Part shown: one piece after another, positions 26,145 through 33,531 of the stretch
Position numbering within the stretch: the first letter of the stretch is position 1
How the letters are laid out: every line of letters begins with the position of its first letter
NCBI GenBank assembly: GCA_009885545.1
Contig: VFKM01000135.1
Coordinates: 1 to 33,531, forward strand
Length of the DNA stretch: 33,531 nucleotides
Source of the DNA: Flavobacteriales bacterium
GTDB lineage: Bacteria > Bacteroidota > Bacteroidia > Flavobacteriales_D > Crocinitomicaceae
Reading direction: 5' to 3'
Position numbers and translations under genes: made by a program
Notes under the pieces: generated by a model
What the model saw: the letters and a program-made list of their open reading frames with translations, nothing else
Database searches by the model: none
What the model was told of the DNA's origin: nothing

Positions 26145-28496
26145 ATGAAAATTCTATTTTCCTTGTTTTTTATTTTTTTATTTTCTTTAATTAGCCAAGC
26201 ACAACTTACAGATATTGAAGTAAAAGAATTTATTACCACTGCTAGTGAAGAAGAATTATTAACAGAAAACACTAGAATGATGGCTTCGAACTATCTGTTT
26301 CAGGCTGAATTAGTTATGGATAAACTTTTGTTATTTAAACAAGATAATTCAAATTACAATTATAGAAAAGGCTATCTTTTAATGGAAGGAAGAAGAGATT
26401 ACGCGAATGCAATTCCTTACTTATTGAAAGCAATAAAAAATACAAAACCTCATTTTGATGCCTTTAATACAAAAGAAGAAAGTGCGCCTGCAGATGCTTT
26501 CTATCATTTAGCAACTTGTTATCACTATAAATATGACTTTGACGAAGCAATTAAACATTATAATTCATTTTTAACAGCAAGCTTTTCAAAATCATCTTTG
26601 ATTGAGATTGCCAAAATAAAAATTGCTCAGTGTGAACTTGGAAAAAAACTAATAGAAAAACCAGTGAAGGTCAAGTTATTAAATATGGGTAAAGAAATCA
26701 ATAATAGCTTCCCAGATTACAGCCCGGTTATTTCTTTAGACGGTTCAGCACTCTATTTTACATCAAGAAGACCTTGGGAAGGCAATCAAACAGAAATGTT
26801 TAGAGATCCAGCAATTAACCAATACCCAGAAGACGTATATGTAAGTTATATGGATTATGATTCATCTTGGACAACAGCGACACGTTTGGATTTTTGCCTT
26901 CCAGAAAGAAATGAAGCAACAATTGGTGTGAGTCCAGGAGAAAGGAGAATCTATTTATATGAAGATTCTACTGGCTCTGGGGACATCTATTATACAGATT
27001 TCTATGCTCAAAAATTTAATGACATTAAAAAACTTGAAATTGAGAATGTAAATACGAAATATTGGGAAACACATTGCTTTTTTACGAATGATGGTTCAAA
27101 GGCATTCTTTTCGTCGGACCGTCTTGGCGGATTGGGAGGAAGAGATTTGTACATGTGTCTAAAAACAAGCGACTCAACATGGTCTGAACCAAGAAATTTA
27201 GGTTCAAAAATAAATAGCGTGCTTGACGAAGATGCACCTTTTGTTTCAGTTGATAATAAAACACTTTATTATTCATCTAATGGTGAGAAAAGTATTGGTG
27301 GATTTGATATATTAATAAGTGATTTAGATGTTGATGGTAATTATTCTGATTCTAGAAACGTAGGTTATCCATTCAACTCAACAAATGATGATATTTATTA
27401 TACCACAACAATCGATGGTTTAAGAGGATATATGGCATCATATAGAGAAAATGGCCAAGGTGAAAAGGATATATACGAAATTTCAAATGACTTTTTAGGA
27501 GTGAAAAGTATTGCAGTATTGAAAGGATTAATAAGAATGAGGGATTTTTCACCACTTCCTGAAGACTTTGCAGTTTCAATGACTATCAAGTGTTTAAATT
27601 GTGAAGATTCCAAAAGTTTAAGAACCCTCTTCCCTAGAGTGACAGACGGATATTTTTTCACAGATCTTCAACCTTGTAAATCATATGAACTATCCTTTAT
27701 GAAAGCTGGTGATACACTAAACATGTATAAAAATCAATTCTCAACTGCATGTACACAAAATTATCAAGAAATTTATAAGGAAGTAATTTTGGATGTTGAA
27801 TCGGAAAAAGTTTACCCTGTTATAAAATATGCAATTGATGGTATAATTGCCGACGTAAAAACAAACTTAGTAATACCAAATTCTAAAATTGAAGTTATTG
27901 ATCTTTATACAAATTCAATTCTAGAAACAATTTACACGGATACTAATGGTGCATTCAAACTAATTTCAATAAAGAACAACTACTTTGGTGACACAATTAA
28001 ATATGAGTTAAAAGTGTCTGCAGAAAACTATTTGACACAATCATTTACGGTAAATGAAATTCTCGGAAATAAAGAAAACTTCCACCTTAATTATCTTTTG
28101 GATAAACCAGTTATTGGCACTGATATCGCAACTATTTTTGATATTCAACCTATTTACTTCGATTTTGATAAATCAGCAATTCGAGCTGATGCTAAAATAG
28201 AATTAGACAAGATTGTTAAAATATTGAATGAAAATCCAATGCTTAAAATTGAATATGGTTCGCATACTGATTGCAGAGGGTCATTTAATTACAATATGAG
28301 ATTATCACAATTAAGAGCTACAGCTTCTGCTAACTATATCAAATCTAGAATTTCTAATCCATCTAGAATTAAAGGTAAAGGCTATGGTGAAAGTAAATTA
28401 ATCAATAATTGTGAATGTGAAGGAGCGGTGAATTCAACTTGCACTGAAATAGAGCACCAAGCAAATCGACGAACAGAGTTTATAATTGTAAAATAA
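26145..28496 (+). CDS. OmpA-family protein with TPR, PD40 propeller and CRD-like domains (PorE-like architecture)
   Basis: A 783-residue envelope protein. A signal peptide (MKILFSLFFIFLFSLISQA) precedes TPR-like helices (about 50-170, YANAIPYLLKAIK; DEAIKHYNSFL). A WD40/PD40-type propeller follows (about 190-450: FPDYSPVISLDGSALYFTSR, FTNDGSKAFFSSDRLGG, FVSVDNKTLYYSSNG). A carboxypeptidase-regulatory-like beta domain (about 565-635) and an OmpA-like peptidoglycan-binding domain (about 668-783, IYFDFDKSAIRADAKIELD; YGSHTDCRGSFNYN; RRTEFIIV) complete it. This order equals that reported for Porphyromonas PorE, a T9SS component tethered to peptidoglycan. PorE is a lipoprotein, while this protein has no lipobox Cys. 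Many Bacteroidota have several proteins of this layout, so a T9SS role is plausible but unproven. It is monocistronic. Confidence 0.87.
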   Translation: MKILFSLFFIFLFSLISQAQLTDIEVKEFITTASEEELLTENTRMMASNYLFQAELVMDKLLLFKQDNSNYNYRKGYLLMEGRRDYANAIPYLLKAIKNTKPHFDAFNTKEESAPADAFYHLATCYHYKYDFDEAIKHYNSFLTASFSKSSLIEIAKIKIAQCELGKKLIEKPVKVKLLNMGKEINNSFPDYSPVISLDGSALYFTSRRPWEGNQTEMFRDPAINQYPEDVYVSYMDYDSSWTTATRLDFCLPERNEATIGVSPGERRIYLYEDSTGSGDIYYTDFYAQKFNDIKKLEIENVNTKYWETHCFFTNDGSKAFFSSDRLGGLGGRDLYMCLKTSDSTWSEPRNLGSKINSVLDEDAPFVSVDNKTLYYSSNGEKSIGGFDILISDLDVDGNYSDSRNVGYPFNSTNDDIYYTTTIDGLRGYMASYRENGQGEKDIYEISNDFLGVKSIAVLKGLIRMRDFSPLPEDFAVSMTIKCLNCEDSKSLRTLFPRVTDGYFFTDLQPCKSYELSFMKAGDTLNMYKNQFSTACTQNYQEIYKEVILDVESEKVYPVIKYAIDGIIADVKTNLVIPNSKIEVIDLYTNSILETIYTDTNGAFKLISIKNNYFGDTIKYELKVSAENYLTQSFTVNEILGNKENFHLNYLLDKPVIGTDIATIFDIQPIYFDFDKSAIRADAKIELDKIVKILNENPMLKIEYGSHTDCRGSFNYNMRLSQLRATASANYIKSRISNPSRIKGKGYGESKLINNCECEGAVNSTCTEIEHQANRRTEFIIVK

Positions 28497-28608
28497 AAAG
28501 AATAATACTGGATCAAGAAATATTTTATCGGCGCCTTTAATACTATTCCGAAATATAGAACAATGACCATTTATCGTCAAATTTTATCTGCACAAAATCA
28601 AGCATTAA

Positions 28609-29085
28609 TCATGCGTCGCTTTTGTGACAATAATTCAATCTAAGTTGAAATTCTTTGCCTTTATACTTACAGAATAATAAAATTTCTGCAGATTGAATAT
28701 TGAAATTTTTATATAAGTCATTATCGAGGTTACATTTTATATTAATCAATTCAACTCTATCCCATTTGATTTTGTTTTGCCTACCAATTGAAAGTATCTC
28801 TTCAAAATTCCTTTTAGAATACTCTTGAAAACCATCTGTTAACATTTTCATTGATTTATTTAACTCATTTTTCATTGAGTCAGGAGTAGATATTTGAGTC
28901 ATTACATCACAGTCCACATCTGTAAAGAAATACATTTTGTATGTTTTATAATCTTCATCATGAAAACATTTAAAAACAGCTTCACCTAAATCTTGAGGTT
29001 CTTTCGGTCGACTATTAAATTGTGAAAAACTAGTTAGATAGAATGCTCCTATGAATACGAGTGAAAATAAATATCTCATGATCAT
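28609..29085 (-). CDS. Small exported protein of unknown function
   Basis: A 158-residue protein with a signal peptide (MIMRYLFSLVFIGAFYLTSFS, cleavage before QF). The ATG at 29085 and another two codons later (29079) are both possible starts; they change the signal by only two residues. The mature part is mixed alpha/beta with four Cys (three in FKCFHDEDY, DVDCDVM, NIKCNLD and one near the end in NYCHKSDA), and a strand-like end (AEILLFCKYKGKEFQLRLNY). It resembles small stress-type or lipid-binding exported proteins only in overall form; no family is recognised. It is convergent with the PorE-like gene. The FAD monooxygenase gene ends about 146 bases upstream on the same strand. Confidence 0.7.
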   Translation of the reverse strand: MIMRYLFSLVFIGAFYLTSFSQFNSRPKEPQDLGEAVFKCFHDEDYKTYKMYFFTDVDCDVMTQISTPDSMKNELNKSMKMLTDGFQEYSKRNFEEILSIGRQNKIKWDRVELINIKCNLDNDLYKNFNIQSAEILLFCKYKGKEFQLRLNYCHKSDA

Positions 29086-29230
29086 TTTATAAATTGATTT
29101 CAGATATAAATGTCGAAAAAAGAGAAAGTAACAGAAAAACTAATTTTAAAAAAGATTTCGAAATCCGTATTCAGAAACTTCTTACTCTTCGCTTGATACT
29201 TTTCCTTTTAAAACAGGTTAAATATTTTTT

Positions 29231-30679
29231 TTAGATAGTTTTCTTTAATCCCCGACCTTTCGGACCGTCTCCTTCACGTAGCACAATTTCAGAATGCAAA
29301 AGCGCTACCGCCTCCGCCGAATCTTTTACTTTGGAAGCGCTACGTTCTAACATTTCTTTTTCAAACTCGGTCAATACACTTTTTCTTAAACCGACTTCTC
29401 TCCAATTAGATATAGGTCGACATCCTTTTGTTATTGCTCGTGCGAGTGCGAGCGCATCTAACAATGCTTGATTTGCTCCTTGCCCTTTGAATGGACTCAT
29501 TGGGTGCGCCGCATCTCCAATCAACGTTATTCGACTCCCTTTCGCCAATAATTCTGGCTGGAGTAGTTCTCGGTCATAGGCAGGGTACCCTGTAATTTGT
29601 GTTTCACTTGTAGCCGCTAAAATCTGAGGAACAGGATCGTGCCACTTTGCCCTTCGAATAGCTTCTTCTTTGAGTGCTTTGGCTCCTAGTTCACTCAACT
29701 CCTTGGCTTCTTTTTCGGAAATTGGAAAACTGAGTTGCCACATCACAGTGTCAGACGAAAAAGGCATTATATAAATTCGATCAGTTCCATTTACAGTTTG
29801 AAATACCGTTGCCGAATCCAGCAAAGCACTTTCAAAATCCTTGAGATTTGCCAAAGGACAAATACCTAAAATCACCATACAACCCAGATAACGTAGAGGA
29901 AGAATCTCTTCCCCGATAAGCAATTTCCTAACAGCACTGCGAATACCATCTGCCCCAACCACAAGATCTGCTTTGGCAATTTTCATCTTCCCGTCCACAA
30001 GAAAATTCAACTTAACACCTTCATTACCTTCTTCAAAATCTACTAATTGATGTCCCCACTGCACGGATGACGTGCCACCGAGTTGTTTGAGAAGTTCAAA
30101 ACGCAAAGCTTGTCGAGCGATATGAACATTTGTTCTCTTCGGAGGTGCTTTATCTTCCGATTGAATTCGCTTTCTCATTCCCCATTCAACGATCACCTTT
30201 CCTTCTGTTGTATGCACTATGTGATTCGTAGAATAAACCCCATCTTCTAACGATTGTATTCCAAAACCCCTCATTGCTTTACTTGCTTGTTGCAATGTGA
30301 GTCCATAACCTTGAGAACGAACATCGAATCCACTATCCCGCTCATAAAGTGTAAAAGGGATTCCACGATGCAAACAAGCAACAGCCAATGCTACACCACC
30401 GCCAATTCCCCCGCCAATAATAGCGACGTGTGGATAGTTTTCTTTTTCAGGTAAACAGGAACGTGAAGCTTGAATTAATCCAGTTCCGCTGCAGTCCAAG
30501 CAAAGTATTTGTGGGTTCTTTGGACGAACAGGAACTTCCCCTTTCGATTTTTCAAATTCATCGATTGTATTTTGGTAGTGACGTCTCGCTTTCTTGCGCA
30601 ACCTCCCGCTTTTTTTTCCTTGTCCTTGACATTCTGGACAACTTGTCCAATGGACTATTTCCTTTTCTACCTTTTTCAC
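29231..30679 (-). CDS. FAD-dependent monooxygenase with N-terminal DnaJ-like zinc-binding motif
   Basis: A 482-residue flavoprotein of the aromatic-hydroxylase type (PHBH fold). The N-terminal about 80 residues carry two CxxCxGxG units (CPECQGQG at 14-21 and CLDCSGTG at 60-67), as in DnaJ-type zinc fingers, with a basic helix between. Then come the FAD dinucleotide motif GGGIGGG (about 89-95), LYERD, VVGADGIRSAVRK and LIGDAAHPMSPFKGQGANQALLDAL, the complete set for class A monooxygenases that use NAD(P)H and O2. The substrate is unknown. The start is the GTG at 30679; no ATG precedes it in frame. Base composition is visibly more GC-rich than neighbouring genes (50% over 29281-29340 and 45% over 29581-29640, against 30% over 28741-28800, by hand count), hinting at transfer or unlike codon use. 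Confidence 0.88.
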   Translation of the reverse strand: MKKVEKEIVHWTSCPECQGQGKKSGRLRKKARRHYQNTIDEFEKSKGEVPVRPKNPQILCLDCSGTGLIQASRSCLPEKENYPHVAIIGGGIGGGVALAVACLHRGIPFTLYERDSGFDVRSQGYGLTLQQASKAMRGFGIQSLEDGVYSTNHIVHTTEGKVIVEWGMRKRIQSEDKAPPKRTNVHIARQALRFELLKQLGGTSSVQWGHQLVDFEEGNEGVKLNFLVDGKMKIAKADLVVGADGIRSAVRKLLIGEEILPLRYLGCMVILGICPLANLKDFESALLDSATVFQTVNGTDRIYIMPFSSDTVMWQLSFPISEKEAKELSELGAKALKEEAIRRAKWHDPVPQILAATSETQITGYPAYDRELLQPELLAKGSRITLIGDAAHPMSPFKGQGANQALLDALALARAITKGCRPISNWREVGLRKSVLTEFEKEMLERSASKVKDSAEAVALLHSEIVLREGDGPKGRGLKKTI

Positions 30680-30764
30680 TATTAAACTACTGCTGATTTT
30701 GACTACCCTTTTAAATTTAAGATATTTAATTGATGTTGCACTTTAACTTTGAATTTTCACAGGC

Positions 30765-31340
30765 TTAATAACTAGCGTTATACCTTATTTCCACCGCCGT
30801 TGCACCTTTTCCATAATCACTGTAATTAGCATCGTAATATTCCACACCATCTTTTGTAGATAGGAATAAACGTACATCATCTTTCAAAACCCCTTCGCCT
30901 ACTCCATGAATTACAATCAATTTTCGAATATGACGATCTCGGGCACGTTTATAGAAATTTTTAAACTCTGTCATTTGAACCGCTAAAATCTCCGAATTAC
31001 TCATTCCGCGATTAGAATCCAACAAAGATTCAATATGTAAGTCAATTTCCCAAACGTCAATTGGTTTCTTAGAACCTGTTTGTTGTTCTTTTATGGAGGT
31101 GTGTTTAACAGTTGAAATAGTGTCATCTTCATTAATTTGAGCGATCCTATCATCAGGTAAATTGTATTCAGAACCGTGAATTTTAACCAATTCATTCGCA
31201 CGAAATGGTCGTTCAAAACCAGACTCATCTTCAACAAAAAGAAACCCTTTATCGTCAATGCGCTTGATTATTCCACCACCTGTTTCAAACAGAAAACCTA
31301 CATTCTCATTGATTTGAAAGGAGCTTGAGGTACCACTCAT
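30765..31340 (-). CDS. Smr-domain (MutS2-type) protein
   Basis: A 191-residue protein from the ATG at 31340 (MSGTSSSFQINENVGFL). The N-terminal half has a small beta domain (about 10-60, VGFLFETGGGIIKRIDDKGF) and the C-terminal part (about 95-190) is an Smr domain: DLHIESLL, IRKLIVIHGVGEGVLKDDVRLFL and the final AVEIRY. Smr domains are DNA- or RNA-nicking or binding modules; stand-alone Smr proteins of this phylum are not characterised well. The HGVGEG motif is complete. It overlaps the end of the upstream M50 gene by 35 bases, which implies translational coupling within the same transcript as hisF-hisIE. An in-frame alternative 10 codons upstream is less family-like. Confidence 0.85.
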   Translation of the reverse strand: MSGTSSSFQINENVGFLFETGGGIIKRIDDKGFLFVEDESGFERPFRANELVKIHGSEYNLPDDRIAQINEDDTISTVKHTSIKEQQTGSKKPIDVWEIDLHIESLLDSNRGMSNSEILAVQMTEFKNFYKRARDRHIRKLIVIHGVGEGVLKDDVRLFLSTKDGVEYYDANYSDYGKGATAVEIRYNASY

Positions 31341-32274
31341 AATTTTCTCGAATATTATCGTTAAACACAAAAAGCAATATGAATGGTAAAACCAATGATG
31401 TGATCCAAAGAAAAATCAAACAGATTTTAAAGAATAAACTTGCGTCATTTTGAACTGGACTCAATAAAACACCATTCACTTGACTCGCAATTAAAGGATC
31501 TGATTCTTCAGGCGAAACAGAATCAATATAGGTTCTTAAAGCAGGTGTACGAGCAATTATATGAGCTTTAATCTTAGAGAAATCTTTGTTAGAAAGAAGG
31601 TTATACGTCGTTTTGTATTCTATTTCATCTTCCTTCAATTCTTTTCTAAGTTGATATTGCGCCTGAATTGAACGAACTCTAAAACCCATTACAAAGCCAA
31701 AAATCATCAAGACATAACTATCTATATACCAGCCAACTGAAATCAAAATTAAAGATGAAACAAAGGAGAACACAAGAATAAACAAATCTTGATTTTTCTT
31801 TACTAAAAGCTTGAAAATTTGCCCACCGTCCAACGGATCAAGTGGCACGAGGTTCAAAATATTCAAGAACAGAAAAAGCAAACCTAAATCAACCATCCAT
31901 GCAGCTTGATAATTACTTGCTAAAAGAATTAAAATTATTCCTAGTATAACTCCTGGAAAAGGTCCAGCACTAACGACCAATAGGCTTTGTTTCTGTGAAT
32001 ATTCTTCTTTACTTCCTTGAACAAAAGCACCCATTAAGGGAATAAATAACATCCGTACATTTTTGTATTTGAACAATTTCATCAGTAAGAAGTGTCCCAT
32101 TTCATGTATCAATAACACAATCAACAAGTGAAATATGAACGTTACCTCTTCTGTAAAAACGAACAAAAATGTCATTACAAACAAAACTATTGAAAAGATT
32201 GTAAGCGCTAAATTCCCTTTCGCTTTCGGTTCTGAAAGTTCAGGTTTAGTCGGGTAAAAATCGTATTCTTCCAT
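31306..32274 (-). CDS. Site-2 protease (M50) family membrane metallopeptidase
   Basis: A 322-residue polytopic protein. The zinc motif HEMGH (His57, Glu58, His61) sits in a membrane helix, and the second site is NLVPLDPLDGG (about 141-151, with Asp149 as the likely ligand), the two halves of the M50 active site. Hydrophobic segments lie near 22-60, 97-120, 128-145, 155-195 and 285-305. There is no PDZ domain, and a cytosolic-type insertion of about 100 residues (200-285) precedes the last helix. The substrate is unknown; family members cut transmembrane segments in signalling or quality control. The ATG at 32274 lies 27 bases after hisIE, and the Smr gene overlaps its end, so it belongs to the tail of the his transcript. 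Confidence 0.88.
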   Translation of the reverse strand: MEEYDFYPTKPELSEPKAKGNLALTIFSIVLFVMTFLFVFTEEVTFIFHLLIVLLIHEMGHFLLMKLFKYKNVRMLFIPLMGAFVQGSKEEYSQKQSLLVVSAGPFPGVILGIILILLASNYQAAWMVDLGLLFLFLNILNLVPLDPLDGGQIFKLLVKKNQDLFILVFSFVSSLILISVGWYIDSYVLMIFGFVMGFRVRSIQAQYQLRKELKEDEIEYKTTYNLLSNKDFSKIKAHIIARTPALRTYIDSVSPEESDPLIASQVNGVLLSPVQNDASLFFKICLIFLWITSLVLPFILLFVFNDNIRENYEWYLKLLSNQ

Positions 32275-32301
32275 GTACGTAAAGATAGAAAATGATTGTT
32301 A

Positions 32302-32907
32302 TTATTTCATTCTACTTTTTAAAACTTCTAAAACATCCTTTAATTCATAACCTTTCGCTTTCAATAATACTAAATAATGAAACAACAAGTCAGCATTTTC
32401 TTCCAAAAACAACTTATCATCCGAACGCAAAGCCTCAATAACTACTTCAACAGCTTCCTCTCCTACTTTCTGAGCAATTTTGTGAGTTCCCGCAGCTTTC
32501 AAACTAGCAACATATGAAGAAGTATCTTCATTTTCCCAACGATTAGTAATTGTTTCTTCTAAAGTTAATAATACACCAAAATTTGTTGTTTTATCCTGAT
32601 CCCAGCATGTAAAAGAACCTGTATGACATGTTGGGCCCTCTGGAATTACATGAATTAATATGGTATCGTTGTCGCAGTCATTTTTGATTGAAATTACATT
32701 CAGAAAATTACCGCTTTCTTCACCTTTTGTCCATAAACGCTGTTTTGAACGTGAAAAAAAGGTGACCCTTCCTTCTATTAGCGTTTTTTGAAGTGCTTCC
32801 TCATTCATATAGCCCAACATCAATACTTGCAGCGTTTCATTGTCTTGAATTATTGATGGAATCAATCCATTCGATTTATTAAAATCAATCATTTTTATAT
32901 CAATCAT
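32302..32907 (-). CDS. hisIE: Bifunctional phosphoribosyl-AMP cyclohydrolase / phosphoribosyl-ATP diphosphatase
   Basis: A 201-residue fusion catalysing steps 2 and 3 of histidine synthesis: HisE (C-terminal) hydrolyses phosphoribosyl-ATP to phosphoribosyl-AMP, and HisI (N-terminal) opens the adenine ring. HisI shows [11 protein letters not shown], the metal-binding IKNDCDND (Cys78) and [11 protein letters not shown] (Cys94, Cys101). HisE (about 112-201) shows [14 protein letters not shown] and [13 protein letters not shown]. The ATG at 32907 is supported by the ATGA overlap with the stop codon of hisF, although a second Met lies at residue 6. It is the last his gene; the M50 gene follows after 27 bases. 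Confidence 0.96.
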   Translation of the reverse strand: MIDIKMIDFNKSNGLIPSIIQDNETLQVLMLGYMNEEALQKTLIEGRVTFFSRSKQRLWTKGEESGNFLNVISIKNDCDNDTILIHVIPEGPTCHTGSFTCWDQDKTTNFGVLLTLEETITNRWENEDTSSYVASLKAAGTHKIAQKVGEEAVEVVIEALRSDDKLFLEENADLLFHYLVLLKAKGYELKDVLEVLKSRMK

Positions 32908-33531
32908 CTTATTTCGATGTTATTTGTTTTTAAATAGTTTTTTAAGGCTGGAATTTCAATTTCACCGAAGTGAAAGACACTAGCAGCCAATGCTGCATCT
33001 ACGTTTGTTTGTTCAAAAACATCTTTAAAATGTTCCAATGTACCACAACCTCCTGAAGCGATGATTGGAACATTCACACAGTTAGCTAATTCTGACAACG
33101 GCTGGATTGCAAATCCCTGCTTCGTTCCATCGTTATCCATGGAAGTGAACAAAATCTCTCCAGCCCCAAGTTTTACGCCCTCTTTGGCCCATTCAAATAA
33201 ATCTAATTCAGTTTGAATTCTTCCTCCAGCTTGAAAAACAATCCATTTTCCGTCAACATTTTTTGCATCAATTGCCAAAACAACACATTGGTTTCCAAAT
33301 CGTTTGGCTAAATCCTGAATCAACTTAGGATTTTTTATTGCAGATGAGTTTACGCTTATTTTATCCGCTCCATTGTTCAGCAAATTAAAAGCATCTTCAA
33401 CCGATGAAATTCCGCCACCTACAGTAAAAGGAATGTTGATTTCCCTTGCTACTTTCCGCACCATTTCCACCATTGTTTTGCGTCCTTCTATGGTTGCTGT
33501 GATGTCCAAAAAGACCAATTCATCCGCTCCA
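32904..33531 (-). CDS. hisF: Imidazole glycerol phosphate synthase subunit HisF, partial (N-terminus outside window)
   Basis: The frame is open to the window edge, so about 45 N-terminal residues, including the first catalytic Asp, are missing. The visible part begins [18 protein letters not shown] and contains [15 protein letters not shown] (the second catalytic Asp), [13 protein letters not shown] and IASGGCGT, the standard (beta/alpha)8-barrel phosphate-binding and active-site motifs. HisF uses ammonia from HisH to close the imidazole ring, giving imidazole glycerol phosphate plus AICAR. Its stop overlaps the hisIE start (ATGA), typical of a translationally coupled his operon. Confidence 0.96.
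   Translation of the reverse strand, partial: GADELVFLDITATIEGRKTMVEMVRKVAREINIPFTVGGGISSVEDAFNLLNNGADKISVNSSAIKNPKLIQDLAKRFGNQCVVLAIDAKNVDGKWIVFQAGGRIQTELDLFEWAKEGVKLGAGEILFTSMDNDGTKQGFAIQPLSELANCVNVPIIASGGCGTLEHFKDVFEQTNVDAALAASVFHFGEIEIPALKNYLKTNNIEIR

Noticed and set aside
1-33531. CRISPR array, tRNA/rRNA genes, insertion sequences or prophage
   Set aside because: No regularly spaced identical repeats, cloverleaf-type sequences, transposase or integrase motifs were found on either strand by eye.

Overview
This 33.5-kb window is AT-rich chromosomal DNA from a member of the Bacteroidota, most likely order Flavobacteriales; the Crocinitomicaceae/Fluviicola neighbourhood is a guess from general gene content. 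Evidence for the phylum: five predicted secreted proteins end in type IX secretion (T9SS) sorting domains (four type A, one gliding-motility/type B); genes lack clear Shine-Dalgarno sites; one good promoter and several weaker ones fit the Bacteroidota TTG-N18-TAnnTTTG pattern; a TamL-type Omp85 lipoprotein and a fused HisIE are present. No tRNA, rRNA, CRISPR array, transposase, integrase or phage gene was seen. No stretch longer than about 210 bases lacks a gene.

Layout. 1-799 (+): 3' end of an SpmB-like nucleoside-recognition membrane protein, followed by a small protein built of exact 25-residue repeats. 918-1523 (-): an unrecognised exported protein. 1728-3644 (+): a vWA-domain T9SS cargo, ending at a bidirectional terminator. 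3720-5677 (-): fbaA-accD (glycolysis/gluconeogenesis and fatty-acid synthesis). 5872-8154 (+): a PcrA/UvrD helicase, convergent with tamL (8163-10817, -), which is divergent from a TrmH/SpoU RNA methyltransferase (10852-11580, +). 11673-15323 (+): two T9SS cargos, a His-rich beta-propeller protein and an M23 peptidase, each followed by a strong terminator. 15468-16208 (+): RluF-like pseudouridine synthase. 16320-18028 (+): two tandem paralogous lipoproteins, the first interrupted by an in-frame stop. 18177-23171 (+): a T9SS-sorted esterase and a 1244-residue PKD-repeat protein. 23260-24144 (-): sterol desaturase/fatty acid hydroxylase family. 24277-25992 (+): lipoprotein rhodanese plus methyltransferase, a two-gene operon. 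26145-28496 (+): an OmpA-family protein with the domain order of the T9SS component PorE. 28609-30679 (-): an unrecognised exported protein, and a FAD monooxygenase carrying a DnaJ-like zinc-binding N-terminus. 30765-33531 (-): the end of the histidine operon (hisF-hisIE) running into a site-2-protease-like gene and an Smr-domain gene.

How it fits together: housekeeping genes (accD, fbaA, pcrA, tamL, rluF, hisF/hisIE) are interspersed with surface or secreted proteins. The T9SS cargos, the PorE-like protein and TamL all concern the outer membrane and cell surface. I do not see a convincing new multi-gene defence or biosynthetic system. The most unusual items are: the lipoprotein pair, with an 81-base block differing only at synonymous sites plus an in-frame stop followed by 55 open codons; the exact 25-residue repeat protein; the zinc-motif/FAD-monooxygenase fusion in locally GC-richer DNA; and the PorE-like architecture with an ordinary, non-lipoprotein signal peptide.
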